16,362 nt of DNA from an uncultured Pseudomonas sp. (GTDB lineage Bacteria; Pseudomonadota; Gammaproteobacteria; Pseudomonadales; Pseudomonadaceae), in contig CALUCI010000122.1 of the NCBI GenBank assembly GCA_943914515.1, forward strand, positions 1-16,362. The letters run 5' to 3'. How positions within the stretch are numbered: the first letter of the stretch is position 1; each line of letters starts with the position of its first letter. Shown here piece after piece: positions 6,515-13,699 of the stretch. Under the pieces are notes generated by a model, which made no database searches, was not told where the DNA came from, and was given only the letters and a program-made list of their open reading frames with translations. The position numbers and the translations under genes were made by a program.

Positions 6515-7885
6515 TTACTTGCCGATGCAGAAACTGGAGAAAATTCGCCCCAGCAGATCATCCGAGCTGAAAGCGCCGGTGATTTCACCCAGCGCCTGCT
6601 GTGCCTGACGCAGATCTTCAGCCAGCAGCTCTCCAGCGCCCGCCAGCGTCAGTTGCGCACGTCCGTGTTCAAGGCTGGCGCTGGCCAGGCTCAGCGCTTC
6701 CAGGTGGCGGCGACGGGCACTGAAGCCACTTTCTGCCGTCTGTTCATAACCCATGCAGGCTTTCAGGTGATCGCGCAGCAGATCGAGGCCCATGTCCGGG
6801 ATGCTGGCGCTGAGTGTGATGGTGACGTGGCCATCCTCACTTTGTTCGATCCCGATGGCCTCGCCGGTCAAGTCGGCCTTGTTGCGGATAAGAGTGACCT
6901 TATCGGGTCGCGGCCGCTGATCGAGGAATTCGGGCCACAGGGCGAAGGGATCGGCTGCTTCGGGGGCCGTCGCATCCACCACCAGAAGCACCCGGTCCGC
7001 TTCGCTGATGGCCTTCAAGGCGCGCTCGACGCCAATCTTTTCCACATGGTCCTCGGTATCACGCAACCCTGCGGTATCGACGACATGCAGCGGCATGCCA
7101 TCGATGTGGATATGTTCACGCAGGATATCCCGGGTCGTACCGGCAATATCGGTCACGATGGCAGCCTCACGGCCGGCCAACATGTTCAGCAGGCTGGATT
7201 TGCCGGCGTTCGGCCGGCCCGCGATGACTACCGTCATGCCGTCGCGCAACAACGCGCCCTGCCCGGCCTCACGCATCACGGAGGCAAGATCAACACGAAC
7301 CAGATCGAGCATGTTCAGCACATGGCCATCAGCCAGGAAATCAATTTCTTCCTCAGGAAAATCGATGGCGGCTTCAACGTAGATCCGCAGGCTGATCAAC
7401 CGCTCGGTGAGGTTATCCACACGACGGGAAAACTCCCCCTGCAAAGAACGCAACGCATTGCGTGCCGCCTGTGCAGAACTGGCTTCGATCAGGTCAGCGA
7501 TAGCTTCGGCCTGGGCCAGGTCAAGCTTGTCGTTGAGAAACGCGCGCTCGCTGAATTCGCCAGGGCGCGCCAGCCTGCAGCCAAGTTGTACACAACGCTG
7601 CAGGAGCATATCCAGCACCACCGGACCGCCATGGCCCTGCAGTTCCAGGACATCTTCACCAGTAAACGAATTCGGCCCGGGAAAGTACAACGCGATGCCT
7701 TCATCAATCACCAGGCCGTCGTCGCTGCGAAAGGGGCCGTAGTGGGCATGTCGGGGCGTCAGGCTGCGGCCGGTAATGGCCTGTCCGGCCTGGCTCGCCA
7801 GCGGGCCGGAGATACGCACGATGCCAACGCCTCCGCGGCCCTGGGCGGTCGCGATGGCGGTGATGGTTTCACGACGGGGATTCAT
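6515..7885 (-). CDS. mnmE: tRNA modification GTPase MnmE
   Basis: MnmE (TrmE, ThdF) is the GTPase partner of MnmG in wobble-uridine modification; it supplies the one-carbon unit from a folate cofactor. The 456-residue protein has the N-terminal folate-binding and dimerisation domain (about 1-118, starting MNPRRETITAIATAQGRGG), a helical domain, and an inserted G domain with GRPNAGKS (223-230), a TDIAGTTRD switch, DTAGLRDTED and NKAD. It ends with the catalytic motif CIGK. I chose the ATG at 7885 because GAGG lies 10 nt upstream and the N-terminus fits the family; the frame extends 22 codons further without support. It is separated from yidC by a terminator, so it probably has its own promoter, which I could not place. 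Confidence 0.97.
   Translation of the reverse strand: MNPRRETITAIATAQGRGGVGIVRISGPLASQAGQAITGRSLTPRHAHYGPFRSDDGLVIDEGIALYFPGPNSFTGEDVLELQGHGGPVVLDMLLQRCVQLGCRLARPGEFSERAFLNDKLDLAQAEAIADLIEASSAQAARNALRSLQGEFSRRVDNLTERLISLRIYVEAAIDFPEEEIDFLADGHVLNMLDLVRVDLASVMREAGQGALLRDGMTVVIAGRPNAGKSSLLNMLAGREAAIVTDIAGTTRDILREHIHIDGMPLHVVDTAGLRDTEDHVEKIGVERALKAISEADRVLLVVDATAPEAADPFALWPEFLDQRPRPDKVTLIRNKADLTGEAIGIEQSEDGHVTITLSASIPDMGLDLLRDHLKACMGYEQTAESGFSARRRHLEALSLASASLEHGRAQLTLAGAGELLAEDLRQAQQALGEITGAFSSDDLLGRIFSSFCIGK
7413..7421. promoter_or_regulatory. Exact DnaA box inside mnmE
   Basis: TTATCCACA (9 of 9) within mnmE. An 8-of-9 TGTGGATAT lies at 7105-7113. Confidence 0.45.
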
Positions 7886-7921
7886 GGTCGGTACGCCTCG
7901 GAACAAAAACGTCAGATAGCA

Positions 7922-7945
7922 AAACGCCCCACGAATGGGGCGTTT
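7922..7945 (-). terminator. Rho-independent terminator after yidC
   Basis: AAACGCCCC (7922-7930) and GGGGCGTTT (7937-7945) form a perfect 9-bp stem with a 6-nt loop. In the yidC direction the stem runs into TTTTGC. It should end the rpmH-rnpA-yidD-yidC transcript. It lies only 37 nt before the mnmE start. Confidence 0.85.
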
Positions 7946-7952
7946 ATCCACA
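7944..7952. promoter_or_regulatory. Exact DnaA box between yidC and its terminator
   Basis: TTATCCACA (9 of 9) in the short yidC-mnmE gap, touching the terminator stem on one side and a palindrome on the other. Confidence 0.5.
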
Positions 7953-7968
7953 GGTTAGCTGGCTAACC
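7953..7968. repeat. Short palindrome just after yidC
   Basis: GGTTAGC (7953-7959) and GCTAACC (7962-7968) are perfect inverted repeats with a 2-nt centre, 2 nt downstream of the yidC stop. Its role is unknown; it may protect the mRNA end or bind a protein. Confidence 0.45.
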
Positions 7969-7970
7969 CG

Positions 7971-9641
7971 TCAGGCAGCGGCTTTCTTGGTAGCCTTCTC
8001 GATGCTGCGAGTGATGTACCACTGCTGTGCGATCGACAGGCAGTTGTTCACAACCCAGTACAGCACCAGACCAGCTGGGAACCACAGGAAGAAGAAGGTG
8101 AAGATGATCGGCATCAGCTTCATCACCTTGGCCTGCATCGGATCCGGCGGCGTCGGGTTCAATTGCTGCTGGATGAACATGGTCGCGCCCATGATGATCG
8201 GCAGGATGAAGAACGGATCCTTGATCGACAGGTCGGTGATCCAGAACATCCATGGTGCCTGGCGCATTTCAACGCTTTCCAGCAGCACCCAGTACAGCGA
8301 GAGGAAGACCGGCATCTGCACCAGGATTGGCAGGCAGCCACCCAGCGGATTGATCTTCTCTTTCTTGTACAGCTCCATCATGGCCTGGGACATTTTCTGC
8401 CGGTCATCGCCATGTTGTTCTTTCAGGATCGCCAGTTTCGGCGCCACGGCGCGCATGCGCGCCATCGACTTGTAGCTGGCGGCGGACAGCGGGAAGAACA
8501 GCAGCTTGATCAGCATGGTCAGGACGATGATCGACCAGCCCCAGTTGCCGAGCAGGCTGTGGATATGTTGCAGCAGCCAGAAGATTGGCTGGGCAATGAA
8601 CCACAGGATGCCGTAGTCGACAGTCAGTTCCAGGCCTGGGGACAACTCTTTGAGCTTGTCCTGGATCTTCGGACCGGCGTACAGCATGGCGCTGGTTTCA
8701 GCCTGGGCACCAGCGGCGACGTTCAGTGCCGGACCGGTGTAGCCGATGATGTAGTTGCCCTGGCTGTCCTTGCGAGTGGTGACAACGTTGTTGTCAGACT
8801 TGTTTGGAATCCAGGCGGTAACGAAATAGTGCTGCAGCCAGGCGACCCAGCCGCCAGACACATTTTCTTTCAGACCGCCCTTGTCGATATCCTTCATCGA
8901 CACCTTTTTGTAAGGCTCGGCACTTGTCCACAGGGCAGCCCCCAGATAGGTGGCGGTACCGGTAGCAGTCGACGACGATGGATCGGAGCTGGCATCGCGC
9001 TTCAGTTGCGCGAACAGGTTACCGGTCCAGGGCTGAGCGCTCTGGTTGTCGATCAGGTGAGTAACGGTCAGGTCGTACTCGCCACGCTTGAAGGTGAAGC
9101 GCTTGATGTAGTTGACGCCGGCATCGCTGAACTTCAGGTCAACAACCAGTTGATCCTGACCGTCTGCCAGTTGATAACTTTTCTGTTCGGCGGCGTACAG
9201 CGGGCGACCCGTGGAGCGCGAATCCGGACCGTTGCTACCGATCAGGCCGCTTTGCGCGAGGTAGACGCGCTCATTGCCGTTGTCGAACAGCTGGAATGGA
9301 ATTTCCGGATGATCCTGACGACGCGGATATTTCGGCAGAGTCAGTTGGGCGATGTCACCACCGGTTGGGTCGATAGCCAGATCGAGCACATCGGTCTTGA
9401 CCCGGATCAGGTCTTTGCTGACAACGACCGGAGCCACTTCGGCAGGGCTGGTTTCGGCGTTGAGGCTTGGAATATCGCTGTTGGCGTTGCCATTCAGGCT
9501 TGGCACAGAGGGCGCGACATTGCTGGCGGCAGCATTCTGAGTCGGCAAGGCAGCCTGGCCGTAGTCCTGGTTCCACTTGAGGACCATGACATAGGACACG
9601 ATTGCCAGGGCGGCGATCAGGATCGTGCGTTTAATATCCAT
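7971..9641 (-). CDS. yidC: Membrane protein insertase YidC
   Basis: YidC inserts and folds inner-membrane proteins, alone or with SecYEG; ATP synthase subunit c is a classic substrate. The 556-residue protein has an N-terminal membrane anchor (about 6-20), a low-complexity Ala/Ser/Asn linker (about 30-65), the large periplasmic beta-sandwich domain (to about 340), and the conserved C-terminal core of five helices with ...GNWGWSIIVLT, NPLGGCLPILVQMPVF and a basic tail ending ATKKAAA. Lys379 sits where E. coli has the groove Arg366. The ATG at 9641 lies 2 nt after the yidD stop with a weak GAG as ribosome binding site, which suggests coupling. The terminator at 7922-7945 ends the operon. Confidence 0.98.
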   Translation of the reverse strand: MDIKRTILIAALAIVSYVMVLKWNQDYGQAALPTQNAAASNVAPSVPSLNGNANSDIPSLNAETSPAEVAPVVVSKDLIRVKTDVLDLAIDPTGGDIAQLTLPKYPRRQDHPEIPFQLFDNGNERVYLAQSGLIGSNGPDSRSTGRPLYAAEQKSYQLADGQDQLVVDLKFSDAGVNYIKRFTFKRGEYDLTVTHLIDNQSAQPWTGNLFAQLKRDASSDPSSSTATGTATYLGAALWTSAEPYKKVSMKDIDKGGLKENVSGGWVAWLQHYFVTAWIPNKSDNNVVTTRKDSQGNYIIGYTGPALNVAAGAQAETSAMLYAGPKIQDKLKELSPGLELTVDYGILWFIAQPIFWLLQHIHSLLGNWGWSIIVLTMLIKLLFFPLSAASYKSMARMRAVAPKLAILKEQHGDDRQKMSQAMMELYKKEKINPLGGCLPILVQMPVFLSLYWVLLESVEMRQAPWMFWITDLSIKDPFFILPIIMGATMFIQQQLNPTPPDPMQAKVMKLMPIIFTFFFLWFPAGLVLYWVVNNCLSIAQQWYITRSIEKATKKAAA

Positions 9642-9643
9642 GA

Positions 9644-9889
9644 TTACTCGGCTATCGAAGAAGTACGGGAAGAGGGAACTGGCGGAACCGGATCAAAACC
9701 GCCGGCATTCCAAGGATGGCAGCGACCCAGCCGACGAACGGTCAGCCACCCGCCACGCAGAAGGCCATGTGTTTCGATGGCTTCATACGCATAGCAGGAG
9801 CAACTTGGGTAGAAACGGCAATGACTGGCCATCAATGGGCTGATGGCGTAACGGTAAAACTGGATCGGAACGAGTGCCAGTTTACGCAT
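9644..9889 (-). CDS. yidD: Membrane protein insertion efficiency factor YidD
   Basis: YidD is a small inner-membrane-associated protein that aids YidC-dependent insertion in E. coli; its mechanism is unsettled. The 81-residue product carries the family core: PIQFYRYAISPL, then HCRFYPSCSCYAYEAIETHG with three conserved cysteines (near residues 24-33), then GGWLTVRRLGRCHPWNAGGFDPVP. The first helix is amphipathic. The ATG at 9889 overlaps the end of rnpA by 8 nt (ATGCGTAA), and the stop is 2 nt before yidC, so the three genes are almost certainly translated from one message. Confidence 0.96.
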   Translation of the reverse strand: MRKLALVPIQFYRYAISPLMASHCRFYPSCSCYAYEAIETHGLLRGGWLTVRRLGRCHPWNAGGFDPVPPVPSSRTSSIAE

Positions 9890-10283
9890 CTGGATTGTCC
9901 ACCCCTACAGATTCGGTCTTGACCGCTGGAGAGGGCCGACTACGAGCAAGGCGCTTCCAGAGCTTGCCAAAATGCTGGTGCAATTCCGGGTTTTCTACAT
10001 CGCCCAGGCCTTTGCGCGCGACGATCACAATGTCCCATCCAGCCAGTAGTTCCTGGTGGAGACGAAACGAATCGCGCATCAAACGCTTCAAGCGATTGCG
10101 CTGAACGGAAAGCTTGACGCTTTTCTTGCCGATCACCAGACCCAAGCGGGGGTGATCAAGGCCGTTCTCGCGGGCAAGGAGCAAGAGACTCTTGCCAGGC
10201 ACCTTGCCTGATGGAGAGTCAAAGACTGCTTTGAAGTGTCCGGGTGTCAGCAGACGCTTTTCCCGACTGAAGTCCTGACTCAC
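9882..10283 (-). CDS. rnpA: Ribonuclease P protein component
   Basis: RnpA is the protein subunit that helps the RNase P RNA bind and cut precursor tRNA 5' leaders. The 133-residue basic protein starts MVSQDFSREKRLLTPGHFKAV and contains the RNR signature in VQRNRLKRLMRDSFR (61-75), with GWDIVIVARKGL in the following strand. Two adjacent GTG codons at 10286 and 10283 are the only sensible starts; 10283 gives the usual Pseudomonas N-terminus. No proper ribosome binding site precedes it (only an AGG too close), and the rpmH stop is 16 nt upstream, so it probably depends on coupling to rpmH. The frame is open further up through rpmH out of frame, which I discount. Confidence 0.95.
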   Translation of the reverse strand: MSQDFSREKRLLTPGHFKAVFDSPSGKVPGKSLLLLARENGLDHPRLGLVIGKKSVKLSVQRNRLKRLMRDSFRLHQELLAGWDIVIVARKGLGDVENPELHQHFGKLWKRLARSRPSPAVKTESVGVDNPDA

Positions 10284-10299
10284 CACCTGTGCCGAAAAA

Positions 10300-10434
10300 T
10301 CAAACTGCCAGGCGCTTACGGCCTTTGGCACGACGGCGGGACAGTACGGCACGGCCGTTCTTGGTGGCCATACGAGCACGGAAACCGTGAGTGCGAGCGC
10401 GCTTGATGGTGCTTGGTTGGAAAGTACGTTTCAT
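10300..10434 (-). CDS. rpmH: 50S ribosomal protein L34
   Basis: L34 is a very small, highly basic protein of the large ribosomal subunit. The 44-codon frame reads [18 protein letters not shown] and continues with [26 protein letters not shown]; this is the complete family pattern, with the typical Arg/Lys-rich C-terminus. The ATG at 10434 has AGG 9 nt upstream. It is the first gene of the rpmH-rnpA-yidD-yidC operon, with a strong promoter 53-88 nt before the start, and it borders oriC, as in most gammaproteobacteria. Confidence 0.98.
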
Positions 10435-10459
10435 GGCGTGTTACCTGGTTCGTGACAAC

Positions 10460-10474
10460 GGGCCGGAATGGCCC
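10460..10474. repeat. Hairpin in the rpmH leader
   Basis: GGGCC (10460-10464) and GGCCC (10470-10474) pair across a 5-nt loop, and AACG/CGTT outside can extend the stem around a 2-nt bulge. It lies in the 5' leader of rpmH mRNA. On the plus strand it is followed by CCGTTTTAAG, so it could also stop leftover plus-strand transcription towards oriC. Confidence 0.45.
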
Positions 10475-10493
10475 CCGTTTTAAGAGACCGGCG

Positions 10494-10522
10494 ATTCTAG
10501 AGAAAGCAAGGCGATAGGTCAA
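10494..10522 (-). promoter_or_regulatory. Sigma70-type promoter of rpmH
   Basis: On the minus strand TTGACC (10522-10517) and TAGAAT (10499-10494) are exactly 17 nt apart, 5 of 6 matches each to RpoD consensus. The start should be near 10487, giving a leader of about 50 nt with the hairpin at 10460-10474. This drives rpmH-rnpA-yidD-yidC away from oriC. Confidence 0.8.
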
Positions 10523-10589
10523 TTTCCAACCAGCGTTTCCTTAAGGAGAACAAAAACGCCTTTGCCTGACCTTTCATGGGGTTCGTCAG

Positions 10590-10945
10590 CATCATCACGG
10601 TTAAACATAGAAAAAAGAGAAGAGGTATTTAAAGCTTTTCTGAAGATGTTATAGATCTTAGCTCGAAGATTTCTGTGGATAACATCAGGAGAGCCTTATA
10701 AACCGCTATGTACAGAGTTTTGAAAGCTTGTCTGAAAACGGTGCTGTTGCTGTGCCGTGCCATCGGAAAAGCGGTGGATAACATGAGCACTTATCAACAG
10801 TCGAGTTATCAACAGACTTCAGGGTCTACTTGTGCATAGTCCTCAAGGCGCGTTATCCACAGGGCTTATTCACAGATCGAGGTGCTGTTTCAGTCACAAA
10901 ATGGCGGCTACATCACCCGCCTTGAGTCACCCACATGTGGATAAG
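10590..10945. other. oriC: Chromosomal replication origin oriC (rpmH-dnaA gap)
   Basis: DnaA opens the chromosome here. An AT-rich stretch (about 10598-10672) is the likely unwinding element. It is followed by DnaA boxes: exact at 10674-10682, 10853-10861 and 10936-10944; 8 of 9 at 10773-10781 (GGTGGATAA), 10791-10799 and 10806-10814 (TTATCAACA twice, 15 bp apart), and 10866-10874 (TTATTCACA, a full match to the looser TTATNCACA). Boxes occur in both orientations. Location beside dnaA and rpmH is that of the functional origin in characterised pseudomonads. The boundaries are mine and approximate. No gene lies in 10435-11021. Confidence 0.9.
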
Positions 10946-10966
10946 TGTGCAGACGCCCGGTACAAT
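10938..10966 (+). promoter_or_regulatory. Probable dnaA promoter overlapping a DnaA box
   Basis: TACAAT (10961-10966) is a good -10. TGGATA (10938-10943), 17 nt upstream, is a 4-of-6 match to the -35 and lies wholly within the exact DnaA box at 10936-10944. DnaA bound there would compete with RNA polymerase, which suggests autorepression. Transcription should start near 10973, about 49 nt before the GTG. Confidence 0.6.
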
Positions 10967-11021
10967 GGCCGCTTGTTTTTGCCTCACCGGCCGTCAACGG
11001 CTTTCAATTCAGGGGATATCC

Positions 11022-12542
11022 GTGTCAGTGGAACTTTGGCAGCAGTGCGTGGAACTTCTGCGCGACGAACTGCCTGCCCAGCAATTCAATACCTGGATCC
11101 GTCCGCTCCAAGTCGAAGCCGAAGGCGACGAATTGCGTGTCTACGCGCCCAATCGGTTCGTTCTCGACTGGGTCAACGAGAAGTACCTGAGTCGTTTACT
11201 CGAGCTGCTGGGTGAGCATGGCAACGGCGGCGTTCCTGCACTCTCTCTATTAATAGGCAGCCGTCGCAGCTCTGCGCCGCGTGCCGCGCCCAACGCCCCT
11301 CTGGCCGCTGCAGTCGCGGCATCTCAGGCACAGGCTGCCACTCCGGCCCCGACAGTCACTGTCAGTGAGCCGGTCAGCGCTGCTCCGGTCGCCGCGCCCG
11401 TCGATCCACAGCAGGAAGAATCACCCTCGCGCGACAGTTTCGACGCAATGCGTGAACCTCCTGCTGCAGGCAATGGCCGTTCTGAGCAACGTACTGTCCA
11501 GGTCGAAGGTGCGCTCAAGCACACCAGCTATCTGAACCGCACGTTCACCTTCGAGAACTTCGTCGAGGGCAAGTCCAACCAACTGGCCCGTGCTGCTGCC
11601 TGGCAGGTTGCCGACAACCCCAAGCATGGTTACAACCCGCTCTTCCTTTATGGAGGCGTCGGCCTGGGTAAGACTCACTTGATGCACGCCGTGGGTAACC
11701 ACCTGCTCAAGAAGAACCCCAATGCCAAGGTGGTGTACCTGCACTCCGAGCGTTTCGTGGCCGACATGGTCAAGGCGCTGCAGCTCAACGCCATCAACGA
11801 ATTCAAGCGCTTCTACCGTTCTGTGGATGCACTGCTGATCGATGACATTCAATTCTTCGCCCGCAAGGAACGTTCGCAGGAAGAGTTTTTCCACACCTTC
11901 AACGCCCTTCTTGAAGGCGGCCAGCAGGTGATCCTCACCAGCGACCGCTACCCGAAGGAAATCGAAGGCCTGGAAGAGCGCCTCAAGTCGCGTTTCGGTT
12001 GGGGTCTGACGGTGGCGGTCGAACCACCGGAACTGGAAACCCGCGTCGCGATCCTGATGAAGAAGGCCGACCAGGCCAAGGTCGACCTGCCTCACGATGC
12101 TGCTTTCTTCATTGCCCAGCGTATCCGTTCCAACGTGCGTGAGCTCGAAGGTGCGCTCAAGCGCGTCATCGCTCACTCGCACTTCATGGGGCGCGATATC
12201 ACCATCGAGTTGATTCGCGAATCGCTCAAGGACCTGCTGGCGCTGCAAGACAAGCTGGTGAGTGTGGATAACATCCAGCGCACCGTCGCCGAGTACTACA
12301 AGATCAAGATTTCCGATCTGCTCTCCAAGCGGCGCTCCCGTTCCGTGGCCAGGCCTCGTCAGGTAGCCATGGCGCTGTCGAAGGAATTGACCAACCACAG
12401 TCTCCCGGAAATCGGCGACGTTTTTGGCGGACGCGACCACACCACCGTGTTGCACGCGTGCCGCAAGATCAACGAACTCAAGGAATCCGACGCGGATATC
12501 CGCGAGGACTACAAGAACCTGCTGCGGACCCTGACGACCTGA
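11022..12542 (+). CDS. dnaA: Chromosomal replication initiator DnaA
   Basis: DnaA binds DnaA boxes at oriC, forms an ATP-bound filament, melts the AT-rich element and helps load DnaB. The 506-residue protein shows domain I (MSVELWQQCVELLRDELPAQQFNTW region, 1-75), a long Ala/Pro-rich linker (about 85-165), the AAA+ domain with Walker A GGVGLGKT (211-218, Lys217) and Walker B LLIDD (Asp274-Asp275), and the DNA-binding domain IV with the signature ending GGRDHTTVLHAC (469-480). The GTG at 11022 has AGGGGA 6 nt upstream and gives the usual Pseudomonas start; an in-frame ATG at 10935 lies upstream of the probable promoter start and is rejected. An exact DnaA box sits inside at 12263-12271. Confidence 0.98.
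   Translation: MSVELWQQCVELLRDELPAQQFNTWIRPLQVEAEGDELRVYAPNRFVLDWVNEKYLSRLLELLGEHGNGGVPALSLLIGSRRSSAPRAAPNAPLAAAVAASQAQAATPAPTVTVSEPVSAAPVAAPVDPQQEESPSRDSFDAMREPPAAGNGRSEQRTVQVEGALKHTSYLNRTFTFENFVEGKSNQLARAAAWQVADNPKHGYNPLFLYGGVGLGKTHLMHAVGNHLLKKNPNAKVVYLHSERFVADMVKALQLNAINEFKRFYRSVDALLIDDIQFFARKERSQEEFFHTFNALLEGGQQVILTSDRYPKEIEGLEERLKSRFGWGLTVAVEPPELETRVAILMKKADQAKVDLPHDAAFFIAQRIRSNVRELEGALKRVIAHSHFMGRDITIELIRESLKDLLALQDKLVSVDNIQRTVAEYYKIKISDLLSKRRSRSVARPRQVAMALSKELTNHSLPEIGDVFGGRDHTTVLHACRKINELKESDADIREDYKNLLRTLTT
12263..12271. promoter_or_regulatory. Exact DnaA box inside dnaA
   Basis: TGTGGATAA (9 of 9) in the dnaA coding sequence, the only exact box seen right of oriC. Confidence 0.45.
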
Positions 12543-12577
12543 TGTCAGCGCAGCTTTTCAAGGCAAGGGACTAGACC

Positions 12578-13681
12578 ATGCATTTCACCATTCAACGCGA
12601 AGCCCTGTTGAAACCCCTGCAACTGGTCGCAGGCGTTGTCGAGCGTCGCCAGACCTTGCCAGTACTGTCCAACGTACTGCTGGTGGTTCAGGGTCAACAG
12701 TTGTCGCTGACCGGCACCGACCTGGAAGTCGAGCTGGTTGGCCGTGTACAACTGGAAGAGCCCGCCGAGCCGGGCGAGATCACCGTACCTGCGCGCAAGC
12801 TGATGGATATCTGCAAAAGCCTGCCCAATGACGCGCTGATCGACATCAAGGTCGACGAGCACAAACTGCTGGTCAAAGCTGGCCGCAGCCGCTTTACCCT
12901 GTCGACCCTGCCAGCCAATGACTTCCCGACCGTGGAAGAAGGCCCGGGTTCGCTGACCTGCAGCCTGGAACAAAGCCGCCTGCGTCGTCTGATCGAACGC
13001 ACCAGCTTTGCCATGGCGCAGCAAGACGTTCGCTACTATCTCAATGGCATGTTGCTGGAAGTATCCACCGGCACGCTGCGCGCCGTGGCGACCGATGGCC
13101 ACCGCTTGGCGATGTGCTCGATGAGCGCTGATATCGGCCAGGCTGATCGTCATCAGGTCATCGTGCCGCGCAAGGGTATTCTCGAACTGGCGCGCTTGCT
13201 CACCGAGCCCGATGGCACTGTCAGCATCGTTCTGGGTCAGCACCATATCCGCGCCACCACGGGCGAGTTCACCTTCACCTCGAAGCTCGTCGACGGCAAG
13301 TTCCCGGACTATGAGCGCGTTCTGCCCAAGGGCGGCGACAAGCTGGTGCTCGGTGATCGTCAGGCGTTGCGCGAAGCGTTCAGCCGTACTGCGATTCTCT
13401 CCAACGAGAAGTACCGCGGCATTCGTCTGCAGTTGGCCGCTGGCCAGTTGAAGATCCAGGCGAACAATCCGGAGCAGGAAGAAGCCGAAGAAGAGATCAG
13501 CGTTGATTACAACGGTGGTTCGCTGGAGATCGGTTTCAACGTCAGCTACCTGCTCGACGTACTGGGTGTCATGACTACCGAGCAGGTTCGTCTGATTCTG
13601 TCCGACTCCAACAGCAGTGCGCTGCTGCAGGAAGCCGGTAACGACGATTCCTCCTATGTCGTCATGCCGATGCGCCTGTAA
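12578..13681 (+). CDS. dnaN: DNA polymerase III beta subunit (sliding clamp)
   Basis: DnaN dimerises into the ring that tethers DNA polymerase III to its template and is also a docking site for repair proteins. The 367-residue length fits three repeated clamp domains of about 120 residues each. It starts MHFTIQREALLKPLQLV, has the family segments RRQTLPVLSNVLL (near 23), ATDGHRLAMC (near 172-181) and SYLLDVL, and ends in SSYVVMPMRL, the conserved C-terminus that forms part of the peptide-binding pocket. The ATG at 12578 has AAGGGA 8 nt upstream. It is 35 nt after dnaA with no terminator between, so it is probably co-transcribed. Confidence 0.98.
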   Translation: MHFTIQREALLKPLQLVAGVVERRQTLPVLSNVLLVVQGQQLSLTGTDLEVELVGRVQLEEPAEPGEITVPARKLMDICKSLPNDALIDIKVDEHKLLVKAGRSRFTLSTLPANDFPTVEEGPGSLTCSLEQSRLRRLIERTSFAMAQQDVRYYLNGMLLEVSTGTLRAVATDGHRLAMCSMSADIGQADRHQVIVPRKGILELARLLTEPDGTVSIVLGQHHIRATTGEFTFTSKLVDGKFPDYERVLPKGGDKLVLGDRQALREAFSRTAILSNEKYRGIRLQLAAGQLKIQANNPEQEEAEEEISVDYNGGSLEIGFNVSYLLDVLGVMTTEQVRLILSDSNSSALLQEAGNDDSSYVVMPMRL

Positions 13682-13699
13682 TTGCCCAGTTCTTTCTAG

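Noticed and set aside
6390..6608. 72-codon plus-strand frame reaching into mnmE
   Set aside because: No start signal, no similarity recognised, and it overlaps the mnmE 3' end and its hairpin.
6653..7966. 437-codon plus-strand frame across mnmE
   Set aside because: Antisense to a complete MnmE with all G motifs.
8163..9794. 543-codon open frame on the plus strand across yidC and yidD
   Set aside because: Antisense shadow in high-GC sequence; its protein shows no recognisable domain and crosses two clear genes.
10935..11021. Upstream in-frame ATG as the dnaA start (29 extra codons)
   Set aside because: The ATG overlaps the DnaA box and lies upstream of the probable transcription start; the GTG at 11022 has AGGGGA and the family N-terminus.
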